A DNA stretch of 11,354 nucleotides, taken from the NCBI GenBank assembly GCA_900544905.1, contig UQXF01000096.1, positions 1 to 11,354 on the forward strand, written 5' to 3'. Made by a program: the position numbers and the translations under genes. Shown here one piece after another: positions 1-6,471 of this stretch. Position 1 is the first letter of the stretch. Each line of letters starts with the position of its first letter. This DNA comes from an uncultured Clostridium sp. GTDB lineage: Bacteria; Bacillota; Clostridia; Lachnospirales; Lachnospiraceae. The notes beneath the pieces are model-generated. The model was not told the DNA's origin. It saw only the letters and a program-made list of their open reading frames with translations, and ran no database searches.

Positions 1-43
1 TGACGTCGAGTCTCGTGGGCTCGGAGATGTGTATAAGAGACAG
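1..43. other. Nextera read-2 adapter at contig left end (sequencing artefact)
   Basis: Bases 10..43 match the Nextera read-2 transposase adapter as I remember it, ending in the 19-bp Tn5 mosaic end AGATGTGTATAAGAGACAG at 25..43. Bases 2..9 (GACGTCGA) sit exactly where the 8-nt i7 index lies in a Nextera library molecule, and base 1 would be the last base of the P7 segment. This is untrimmed library DNA, not chromosome. Genomic sequence begins at base 44. Confidence 0.97.
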
Positions 44-109
44 ACATATAATATCCATATGCAAATCTTAATTTTTTCTTAAGATATGATTTACTTATGG
101 AGGATACTT
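44..109 (+). promoter_or_regulatory. Truncated leader of the serine hydrolase gene with possible -10 boxes
   Basis: This AT-rich leader holds TATAAT at 47..52, whose -35 element would fall in the adapter and is therefore lost. It also holds TATGAT at 85..90, which is too close to the ribosome binding site to be the likelier -10. The true promoter cannot be fixed because the contig is cut at base 44. Confidence 0.25.
99..103 (+). promoter_or_regulatory. Ribosome binding site that sets the start of the serine hydrolase
   Basis: GGAGG at 99..103 lies six bases before the ATG at 110. It lies downstream of the in-frame ATG at 86, so it can only serve the second ATG. This favours a 459-residue protein beginning MKGKHD over the 467-residue reading. 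Confidence 0.8.
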
Positions 110-1489
110 ATGAAAGGAAAGCACGATACCCAGACAGACAGCAAGGCGCAGGAGGAATCCGTTACAGAACAACAGGTGGGATACCCTGATATCAGCAGGG
201 CAAACACAAAAACAGTGGTAATTATATCCCTAATCTGCATTCTCCTTATTTTCTTTCTGTCCATATTTATTCCGGAGCCATCCAGTGATGGAGAGGCTTC
301 CAGCCAGTCAGAAACCACCGGTTCGACAACAGAAATAACAACAGAAGCACCAGTTACCGAAGAATCCTCCCAAAATCTTTTCGATATGGGAAGCACACCA
401 ACCTCCGCCACCACGGAGGTTTTTAGTATGCAGTTATTTTCCGAACCCAGAACCGGATTTGCCACCATAGAGGGAGATACATATTATATCAACAGCGACC
501 AGACCCGGTTTACGGGCTGGCTCATGATAGATGATACAAGCTACTATTTTAAAGAGGACGGTACAATGGTTACCGGCTGGTATACCATGGACGGGCATGA
601 ATATTATTTTAATAAAAAGGGGATTTTGCAGACCAGCCAATGGATTGAAGATAAATATGTAGACGAAAACGGTCATGTACTTACCAATACCCTGACCCCT
701 GACGGCATCTATGTGGGAAAAGACGGAAAAAGAAACAATTCTGTAAGCCTTGCCACCAGCAGACAGGGACTTTCCGCTTTAAAGGCAGAGCTGGTTTCCA
801 TGACAGAAAATTACTCCGGCTCCTGGTCAATTTATGTAAAGGATATCGACAACAACGAATATTTAACCATCAACAACGTGCAGTGCTACTCTGCCAGCCT
901 CATAAAACTGTATTGCGCCGCAGCTGCATATGATTTAATGGATAAAGGGGAACTGGAGCAAACGGAAACCATTGAGCGCCTGATGGAGGAAATGATTTCC
1001 ATCAGCGATAATGACGCATTTAATCTTATGGTCATGAACTGCGCCGAAGACAACAGCCATGTGACCGGAAGAGGTGTCATTCAGGATTATATTGACAAAA
1101 ACGGGTATACAAATACCACCATCACATCCATTCTTGTGCCTACCCGTTACAAAGCACCCTCCTCTCCCGGCAGAAATTCCACCTCCGTAGCAGACTGCGG
1201 ACTTCTGCTGGAAAAAATATATAAGGGAAAATGTGTCAGTCCCGAAGCCTCCGAACAATTTTTAGATTTACTTTTAAACCAGACCCATGTGAGCAAAATT
1301 CCCGCCGGACTGCCGGAGGGAACAAAATGCGCCAACAAAACCGGAGAAACCGATGAATACCAGCATGATGCCGCCATTGTCTACTCTCCCGGCGGAGACT
1401 ATATCCTGTGCATTATGAGCAGCAACTGTGGCGCCGCCATCACCAACATACAGGATATCTCAGCCACGGTATATGATTATTTCAATTAG
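110..1489 (+). CDS. Membrane-anchored serine hydrolase (beta-lactamase-like fold) with cell-wall-binding repeats
   Basis: This 459-residue protein is predicted to be anchored in the membrane and face outwards. Residues 1-34 are hydrophilic, 35-54 form one transmembrane segment (TVVIISLICILLIFFLSIFI), and a Ser/Thr/Glu-rich linker follows to about 115. Residues 116-193 carry glycine/aromatic repeats of the choline/cell-wall-binding type (for example GWLMIDDTSYYF and GWYTMDGHEYYF). Residues 238-459 resemble the class A beta-lactamase/D-Ala-D-Ala peptidase fold, with S263-L-I-K266 (SxxK), S299-D-N (SDN) and K410-T-G (KTG). I see no ExxLN motif between SDN and KTG, the segment that holds the deacylating glutamate of class A enzymes. 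A peptidoglycan-related transpeptidase, carboxypeptidase or ligand-binding role is therefore at least as likely as antibiotic hydrolysis. The substrate is unknown. The start at 110 is chosen for its GGAGG site. uppP, also an envelope gene, follows 95 bases downstream. Confidence 0.85.
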   Translation: MKGKHDTQTDSKAQEESVTEQQVGYPDISRANTKTVVIISLICILLIFFLSIFIPEPSSDGEASSQSETTGSTTEITTEAPVTEESSQNLFDMGSTPTSATTEVFSMQLFSEPRTGFATIEGDTYYINSDQTRFTGWLMIDDTSYYFKEDGTMVTGWYTMDGHEYYFNKKGILQTSQWIEDKYVDENGHVLTNTLTPDGIYVGKDGKRNNSVSLATSRQGLSALKAELVSMTENYSGSWSIYVKDIDNNEYLTINNVQCYSASLIKLYCAAAAYDLMDKGELEQTETIERLMEEMISISDNDAFNLMVMNCAEDNSHVTGRGVIQDYIDKNGYTNTTITSILVPTRYKAPSSPGRNSTSVADCGLLLEKIYKGKCVSPEASEQFLDLLLNQTHVSKIPAGLPEGTKCANKTGETDEYQHDAAIVYSPGGDYILCIMSSNCGAAITNIQDISATVYDYFN

Positions 1490-1525
1490 GCTTAAGCTTC
1501 TTTTGTCTAAAACTCTTATTTTCTC

Positions 1526-1554
1526 TTGCCCTTTTATTAAAAAAATGGGATAAT
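1526..1554 (+). promoter_or_regulatory. Probable sigma-70/SigA-type promoter for uppP
   Basis: TTGCCC (1526..1531) and GATAAT (1549..1554) are separated by 17 bases, and a TG at 1546..1547 gives an extended -10. The predicted start near 1561 leaves a leader of about 24 bases containing GAGG at 1573..1576, seven to eight bases before the ATG. A second perfect TATAAT at 1560..1565 has only a weak -35 (TTAAAA, 1537..1542) and would start transcription almost at the ribosome site, so I prefer the first pair. Confidence 0.5.
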
Positions 1555-1584
1555 CCTAATATAATATAAAATGAGGTAAAGAAA

Positions 1585-2475
1585 ATGAATATTATTGAAT
1601 GGTTAAAGGTTCTATTACTTGGCATTGTAGAGGGTATCACCGAATGGCTTCCCATCAGCAGCACCGGTCATCTAATCTTAGTAGATGAATTTGTAAAGCT
1701 GAATCAAAGTGACGCATTTATGGAAATGTTTAACGTGGTCATCCAGCTTGGCGCCATACTGGCAGTCGTTGTCCTGTACTGGAATAAACTGTGGCCGTTT
1801 CACTTAAAGAAAAACGCACCAAAGCAAAGCTGGTTTGCAAAACAGGCAGACGCCGGATTTGCCAAAGGCTTACAGACTTTTTGCAACAATTACTGTTATA
1901 TGGATAAGATTGTCCTATGGTTTAAAATCGTATTTGCCTGCATTCCCGCCATGGTTATTGGTATTCCCTTTGACGACTGGATGGAAGAACACTTTCACAA
2001 TGCCACTGTTGTGGCGCTAGCACTGATTGTCTACGGTGTAATTTTTATTATAATTGAAAATTACAACAAAAAACGCAAACCTAAAATCAATACCTTACAG
2101 GATTTATCCTTTAAGGATGCCTTTTTAGTCGGTGTATTCCAGGTTCTTTCCCTGATTCCCGGGACCTCCCGCTCCGGCTCCACCATCATTGGCGGTATCC
2201 TGATTGGCGCTTCAAGGGAAATTGCAGCGGAATTTACTTTCTTTCTCGCTATCCCTGTTATGTTTGGCGCCAGTCTTATCAAACTGTTAAAATTCGGATT
2301 CGCTTTTACCGGTACGGAGTTAGCTGTTCTGCTTGTGGGAATGGTAGTAGCCTTTGCAGTATCCATCTTTGCCATCAAGTTCCTGATGGGATATATAAAG
2401 AAACATGACTTCAAGGTATTCGGGTGGTACCGTATTATTCTCGGAATCATAGTGCTGTTGTACTTTATGCTGTAA
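1585..2475 (+). CDS. uppP: Undecaprenyl-diphosphatase UppP (BacA family)
   Basis: This integral membrane enzyme dephosphorylates undecaprenyl pyrophosphate to undecaprenyl phosphate. That recycles the lipid carrier for peptidoglycan and other envelope polymers, and high levels give bacitracin resistance in known members. The 296-residue protein has both family signatures. The first is the N-terminal (E/Q)xxxE region, E16-G-I-T-E20, followed by WLPISSTGHL. The second is the C-terminal P192-G-T-S-R196-S-G-S-T200 loop, whose arginine is catalytic in characterised homologues. Several long hydrophobic helices fill the rest, as expected for a polytopic protein. It is slightly longer than the roughly 270-residue E. 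coli enzyme, with extra residues at about 73-100 between helices. GAGG lies just before the ATG. It may be transcribed alone from the promoter upstream, although no terminator separates it from the serine hydrolase gene. An inverted repeat 40 bases after its stop should end the transcript. Confidence 0.96.
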   Translation: MNIIEWLKVLLLGIVEGITEWLPISSTGHLILVDEFVKLNQSDAFMEMFNVVIQLGAILAVVVLYWNKLWPFHLKKNAPKQSWFAKQADAGFAKGLQTFCNNYCYMDKIVLWFKIVFACIPAMVIGIPFDDWMEEHFHNATVVALALIVYGVIFIIIENYNKKRKPKINTLQDLSFKDAFLVGVFQVLSLIPGTSRSGSTIIGGILIGASREIAAEFTFFLAIPVMFGASLIKLLKFGFAFTGTELAVLLVGMVVAFAVSIFAIKFLMGYIKKHDFKVFGWYRIILGIIVLLYFML

Positions 2476-2514
2476 ATTTCTGTTTCCCTGAATTTATCAC
2501 AGGCAAGATTATGA

Positions 2515-2567
2515 AAAATTCACTATCACTTTTACGCTGTGTCGTTTTAGAAGTGATAGTGAATTTT
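2515..2567. terminator. Bidirectional intrinsic terminator between convergent genes
   Basis: The arms AAAATTCACTATCACTT (2515..2531) and AAGTGATAGTGAATTTT (2551..2567) are perfect 17-bp inverted complements around a 19-base loop. The A-run at one foot and the T-run at the other give a U-rich end in either direction. It lies between uppP on the + strand (stop 2475) and the dehydrogenase on the - strand (stop 2570), beginning just two bases past the latter's stop codon. Confidence 0.85.
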
Positions 2568-2569
2568 AT

Positions 2570-3532
2570 CTACACGTTTCCTTCCCCCTGTACAATATGT
2601 GCAATAGAATGCTCCACCATATCTGATATGGCATTTTCTGTATAAAACGCCATATGTGGCAGCATTAACACATTGGGCAAATCCTTCAGAATAGACATTT
2701 CCCTGTGTCCGATTACCTGATACTTGTAGTCACCGTAAAAAATCCCCAGCTCCTTTTCTATTACATCCAAAGCAGCTGCGCCGATTTTTCCCCGTTCCAC
2801 AGCATCAATAAATGCCGGGGTATCAATAATGCTTCCCCGAGCTGTATTTATGAGAATCACACCATCCTTCATTGTCTCAATGGATTCTTTATTCACCATA
2901 TGAAAGCTGCTCTCTGTTGCCGGAGTATGGAAAGTAATCACATCACTTGTCTTAAACAGTTCCTCCAGGGAGCAGTAATCTCCGTACTTTTTTGCCTCCT
3001 CATTTTCGCAGAGGTCGTAGGCAATCAGCCTGCATCCAAAGCCGGAAAGATTCCTCATTACATGGGTTCCAATCTTCCCTGTACCCACAATTCCTATTGT
3101 TAAATCCCCTATTTCCTTTCCGATACTTCCCACCAGGGAATAGTCCATTCCCTCTGCCCGCTTGATAATGGATTTCATTTTCCGCAATGCCATCAAAATC
3201 AGCATAACGGTATAATCTGCCACGCTTCCTGTTGAATAGGTGACATTGCTGACTGCCATTCCGTATTTCTCTGCCGCCTCTACATCCACATGGTCATAAC
3301 CGATGGTTCTGGTGGAAATATGCTTTACCCCTGCGGCTTTCCAGATTTGTATAATATCCTCTGTAATCGGTGTGGTTATCACGCTGACTCCCTCGCAGCC
3401 CTCCGCCAGAGCTGCATTTTCAGGTGTGGGCGTCTCTCTGATTGGAACAATCTCTGCTCCATACTGCCTGCCAAATTTTTCAAAATACGGTGCCTCATCA
3501 AAATCCCTGTAATTGTATGCCGCTATTTTCAT
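2570..3532 (-). CDS. D-lactate dehydrogenase-family D-2-hydroxyacid dehydrogenase (VanH-like)
   Basis: This is probably a cytosolic NADH-dependent enzyme that reduces pyruvate, or a related 2-keto acid, to the D-2-hydroxyacid. The 320-residue protein has the normal family length. The Rossmann nucleotide-binding motif G150-x-G152-xx-G155 lies in GIVGTGKIG. The family's catalytic residues are in place: R232 (NTARGS), E261 (DVIEKE) and H293 (LPHMAFYTE). The spacings of 29 and 32 residues equal those I recall for R235/E264/H296 of Lactobacillus D-LDH. The PHxAFYTE ending is typical of the D-LDH/VanH branch. No vanA-type ligase, vanX or two-component system is present, so a vancomycin-resistance role is not supported. 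Ordinary fermentative or redox use is more likely. An AGAAGG-like site precedes the ATG. The NUDIX gene is 49 bases upstream with no terminator between, so the two are probably co-transcribed. The strong inverted repeat follows directly after the stop. Pyruvate as substrate is inferred from family only. Confidence 0.88.
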   Translation of the reverse strand: MKIAAYNYRDFDEAPYFEKFGRQYGAEIVPIRETPTPENAALAEGCEGVSVITTPITEDIIQIWKAAGVKHISTRTIGYDHVDVEAAEKYGMAVSNVTYSTGSVADYTVMLILMALRKMKSIIKRAEGMDYSLVGSIGKEIGDLTIGIVGTGKIGTHVMRNLSGFGCRLIAYDLCENEEAKKYGDYCSLEELFKTSDVITFHTPATESSFHMVNKESIETMKDGVILINTARGSIIDTPAFIDAVERGKIGAAALDVIEKELGIFYGDYKYQVIGHREMSILKDLPNVLMLPHMAFYTENAISDMVEHSIAHIVQGEGNV

Positions 3533-3581
3533 ATTCTGCCTTCTTTCCCTTCCGTTTTAGATATCCGGAGCATTCTTATAT

Positions 3582-4112
3582 TTAGAGATACTTCGATGCG
3601 TAGGTCATTATGCCCGCAACCGTTTTACCGTCTGTGATTTTCCCCTGGTAAATAAGCTGCTTCAAATCCTCCACATCCCACAGCTCCACATTAATTTCTT
3701 CATCCGGGTCTAAATGCTGCTGTGTCTTTTTTAAGTTTCTCGCAAGATACAAATCAATCTTTTCATTACAGAATGCCACTGTCGTATTAACCGTTAACAG
3801 ATATTCAAAATCATCTGTGTAATAACCGGTCTCTTCCTCCAATTCCCGCTTTGCACACTCAAGGGTCGGCTCCTTGGGGTCATCCAGCTTGCCTGCCGGA
3901 AGCTCCAGCGTAAAGCGGTCTAAGGCATTCCGGTACTGGCGTACCATTAAAAGCTTTCCGTCCTCATTTACTGCCACCACCGCAGCAGCCCCGTCATGAT
4001 GGATATAATCCCATTCGGCAATATTACCGTTAACCTCCACCGTATCCTTATAAAGACTAATCACTGTCCCCTGTGCCCGCAGTTCTCTCTTTAAACGCTT
4101 TACCGGTTCCAT
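3582..4112 (-). CDS. NUDIX hydrolase, ADP-ribose pyrophosphatase type
   Basis: It is predicted to hydrolyse a nucleoside diphosphate linked to another moiety. ADP-ribose, giving AMP and ribose-5-phosphate, is the likeliest substrate from overall similarity (IHHDGAAAVVAV, RQYRNALDR, LELPAGKLD). The NUDIX box spans about G74 to Y97, with R89-E-L-E-E-E-T-G96 supplying the metal-binding glutamates. The box has one extra residue between its first Gly and Glu compared with the GX5E consensus. The Pro-Gly-containing stretch (as in YPSPGFSDE) that usually follows the box in ADP-ribose pyrophosphatases is replaced by VNTTVAFCNEKID, so the substrate is less certain than the fold. At 176 residues the length is normal. 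A good AGGAGG site lies seven bases before the ATG. It sits 82 bases downstream of cbiC and 49 bases upstream of the dehydrogenase. No terminator is visible on either side, so read-through from the cobalamin operon is possible. Confidence 0.9.
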   Translation of the reverse strand: MEPVKRLKRELRAQGTVISLYKDTVEVNGNIAEWDYIHHDGAAAVVAVNEDGKLLMVRQYRNALDRFTLELPAGKLDDPKEPTLECAKRELEEETGYYTDDFEYLLTVNTTVAFCNEKIDLYLARNLKKTQQHLDPDEEINVELWDVEDLKQLIYQGKITDGKTVAGIMTYASKYL

Positions 4113-4119
4113 ACCTCAT

Positions 4120-4125
4120 CCTCCT
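4120..4125 (-). promoter_or_regulatory. Consensus ribosome binding site of the NUDIX gene
   Basis: On the minus strand AGGAGG lies seven bases before the ATG at 4112. It is the strongest Shine-Dalgarno site in the window and confirms that start. No convincing -35/-10 pair was found in the 82-base gap upstream. TAAAAT (complement of 4149..4154) is a possible -10 without a good -35. Confidence 0.75.
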
Positions 4126-4194
4126 ATTATTCATAATCTGTTTTCTCTATTTTATCAGAATTTGTTTCACATTACTATGCACCAAGGCGTTTTT

Positions 4195-4836
4195 TTATTT
4201 CATAGAATAGAGCAAGGCATTGCAGATGGCAGCCGCCACATTGCTGCCCCCCTTCCTGCCCCTGGCTACAATATAGGGGACAGGCGCTTTCATAATCAGC
4301 TCTTTTGCCTCCACCACATTTACAAAGCCTACCGGAACGCCGATAATACCTTCCGGCTGAAGCATTCCATCCTGAATCAGCTCATACAAACGGATTAGTG
4401 CCGTGGGAGCGTTGCCGATAGCAAAAATAAGAGGACAATGGAGCGCTGCCGCCTTATCCATGCTCGCCACCGCCCTGGTACTCCCCTGCTTTTTTGCGGC
4501 TTCTGCCACATCCTCATCACTCATAAAACAGTAAACCTCTCCACCGTACCTGGCTAACTGCTTTTTATTGATTCCTGCCCTTGCCATCTGGGTATCTGTT
4601 ACAATACTCACACCATTCCGGATTGCCTGCTGGAAACGGTCCACCGCATTTTCCGAAAAGCAGAGATTGTCAACATAATCGAAATCCGCCGATGTATGGA
4701 TAACCCGTTTGATAATGGGCTCCTCCTTAGAATCAAGAGCAATGTCACCCAGCTCCTGTGTAATAATCTCAAAGCTTCTCTTTTCTATATCCGACGGAAG
4801 CACATTTTGCAGTTGTATCTTGTGTTGTTCCTCCAT
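4195..4836 (-). CDS. cbiC: Cobalt-precorrin-8 (precorrin-8X) methylmutase CbiC
   Basis: CbiC moves a methyl group on the contracted ring from C-11 to C-12, converting cobalt-precorrin-8 to cobyrinate in the anaerobic cobalamin route. The 213-residue protein fits the family length. It carries the catalytic histidine H47 in RVIHTSADFDY, the conserved stretch VSIVTDTQMARAGI, and the C-terminal PEGIIGVPVGFVNVVEAK and ARGRKGGSNVAAAICNALL blocks. It is the last gene of the cobalamin run, 44 bases after cobQ, with AAAGGA as its likely ribosome site about nine to ten bases before the ATG. It is the only corrin-ring-building enzyme in the window. Its usual neighbours (cbiD, E, F, G, H, J, K, L, T, cbiA) are absent. 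No intrinsic terminator follows its TAA. Confidence 0.96.
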   Translation of the reverse strand: MEEQHKIQLQNVLPSDIEKRSFEIITQELGDIALDSKEEPIIKRVIHTSADFDYVDNLCFSENAVDRFQQAIRNGVSIVTDTQMARAGINKKQLARYGGEVYCFMSDEDVAEAAKKQGSTRAVASMDKAAALHCPLIFAIGNAPTALIRLYELIQDGMLQPEGIIGVPVGFVNVVEAKELIMKAPVPYIVARGRKGGSNVAAAICNALLYSMK

Positions 4837-4880
4837 AACCCATCATCCTTTCTGTCACCTGCTTTTCCTGCTGTCTGTTA

Positions 4881-6455
4881 TCACTCTTTTCCATTTAAAA
4901 TCTCATATATACGCTGCATATTAAGGCTTTTTCTTAAGATATCTGCCAGCTTATTATACTGCATTTCCCTGTATTCCCGGAAGCTCACCCGGCTGTCTCT
5001 TTCATATGCAATTCCTTTTCTGTCACAGAGCAGCTCCACAAATGCCTGCCGAAATTCCTCCTCATCAAAAATACCATGTATATAGGTACCCATCACATTA
5101 TCCCTATAACACCCGTCATATTTTGCCATGTGCTTATCCGGTAAAGACCCCTCTGTATTACTCCCTGTAAAATGTTCCTGAAAAAGCTCCAGCAGACAAT
5201 TCCCTGTATGCTCTGTTCTCCCCATATGAATCTCATATCCACTGACCTTTTTTCCTGTAAGCTTTTCCAGTCCGCCTGCCAGCTGGCAGACACGTCCCTT
5301 TACCCGTGTCCGGGTTTTCTCCGGTTCAAAAGAGGTCTGCATGGAAAGCAGTCCCATTCCGCGAACCGTATTCTTTCCCTCCACTCCACAATTATCCGTA
5401 ATCGTTTCTCCAAGCATCTGGTAACCGCCGCAAATGCCAATCACCATTATTTTATGATTTTCCCGGGTATTATCCGCCTCCGGTTCATTTCCCCCGGCAA
5501 GCCGGACAATGGCTGCCTCCAGACCGCTTTCCCGCAGCCAGCACATATCCTGTATTGTATTTTTCGTCCCCGGCAGAATTACCACATCCGGATTCCCCAG
5601 CTCAGACAGCTTTTCCACATATCGCACCGACAGCATTGGTTCCAGGGAAAGTGCCTGGAAATCCGTGAAATTTGATACTTTCGGCAGACGTATAACTGCA
5701 ATGTCCACCCCCTGCTTTACCAGCTTGTCATTCAGACATTCCGCCAGGGAGTCTTCCTCTTGAATATCCACCTCCGCATAGGGTACAACCCCAAGCACCT
5801 GCTTTCCACAGCGCTCCTCCAACATGGCAATTCCCGGTTCCAATATTTTTTCATCTCCCCGGAATTTATTTATAACCAGTCCCTTAATTCGTTCCTGTTC
5901 TTCCGGCTCTAACAGCATAACCGTACCCACCAGCTGGGCAAAGACGCCTCCCCTGTCAATATCGCCCACTAACAATACCGGGGCATCCGCCATCTCTGCC
6001 ATCCCCATATTAACAATATCATCCTGCTTTAAATTAATTTCAGCCGGACTGCCTGCCCCTTCAATGACAATAATGTCATATTCCTTTGAAAGCCCGCGAA
6101 AAGCCTCCCGAATAACCGGGATATACTCCTTTTTTTTCTGAAAATACTCCATTGCCCGCATATTACAGACAACCTCTCCGTTGACAATTACCTGTGACCC
6201 CATATCCGTAGTTGGCTTTAACAAAATGGGATTCATCCTGACATCCGGCTCAATTCCTGCCGCCTCTGCCTGTACCGCCTGCGCCCGTCCCATCTCAAGA
6301 TTATCCCTTGTAATATAGGAATTTAATGCCATGTTCTGGGATTTAAACGGAGCCACCCGGTAACCGTCCTGCTTAAAAATCCTGCAAAGTCCCGCTGCAA
6401 TCAGGCTTTTCCCTGCATTGGACATGGTACCCTGTATCATAATTGATTTTGCCAT
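4881..6455 (-). CDS. cobQ: Cobyric acid synthase CobQ/CbiP (glutamine-hydrolysing)
   Basis: This enzyme amidates side chains b, d, e and g of adenosylcobyrinic acid a,c-diamide, using glutamine and ATP, to give adenosylcobyric acid. The 524-residue protein has the expected two-domain layout. The N-terminal dethiobiotin-synthetase-like ATPase domain begins MAKSIMIQGTMSNAGKS with a deviant P-loop, followed by KSQNMALNSYIT, RAQAVQAEAAG and VGDIDRGGVFA. The C-terminal class I glutamine amidotransferase domain has its nucleophile C342 in GICGGYQMLG and histidine H460 in GTYIHGIFD. An AAGGGAG site precedes the ATG, and cobD ends only 16 bases upstream, so the genes are in one operon. The name cbiP is equally valid because the pathway here is the anaerobic type, judged from cbiC and cbiB. 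A slightly extended acidic stretch at about 324-336 is unremarkable. Confidence 0.97.
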   Translation of the reverse strand: MAKSIMIQGTMSNAGKSLIAAGLCRIFKQDGYRVAPFKSQNMALNSYITRDNLEMGRAQAVQAEAAGIEPDVRMNPILLKPTTDMGSQVIVNGEVVCNMRAMEYFQKKKEYIPVIREAFRGLSKEYDIIVIEGAGSPAEINLKQDDIVNMGMAEMADAPVLLVGDIDRGGVFAQLVGTVMLLEPEEQERIKGLVINKFRGDEKILEPGIAMLEERCGKQVLGVVPYAEVDIQEEDSLAECLNDKLVKQGVDIAVIRLPKVSNFTDFQALSLEPMLSVRYVEKLSELGNPDVVILPGTKNTIQDMCWLRESGLEAAIVRLAGGNEPEADNTRENHKIMVIGICGGYQMLGETITDNCGVEGKNTVRGMGLLSMQTSFEPEKTRTRVKGRVCQLAGGLEKLTGKKVSGYEIHMGRTEHTGNCLLELFQEHFTGSNTEGSLPDKHMAKYDGCYRDNVMGTYIHGIFDEEEFRQAFVELLCDRKGIAYERDSRVSFREYREMQYNKLADILRKSLNMQRIYEILNGKE

Positions 6456-6471
6456 TTTTTCTCCCTTCCTG

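Noticed and set aside
86..109. Upstream ATG at 86 for the serine hydrolase
   Set aside because: Its GGAGG lies after it, not before. No ribosome site precedes 86, and the extra eight residues contain the site used by the ATG at 110.
2570..3532. VanH of a vancomycin-resistance cluster
   Set aside because: The family match is real, but no D-Ala-D-Lac ligase, VanX or VanRS genes adjoin it. The neighbours are NUDIX and B12 genes.
4190..4196. Run of seven T's after GGCG as an intrinsic terminator
   Set aside because: It points along the + strand, where no gene ends, and the bases before it (ACCAAGGCG) form no stem. On the minus strand it is an A-run directly after the cbiC stop.
5172..5675. Long + strand open frame (167 residues) opposite cobQ, and similar ones opposite cobD, cbiB, cobS and the dehydrogenase
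   Set aside because: They lie entirely opposite confidently identified genes, have no recognisable domains or good ribosome sites, and have the odd composition expected of antisense shadows.
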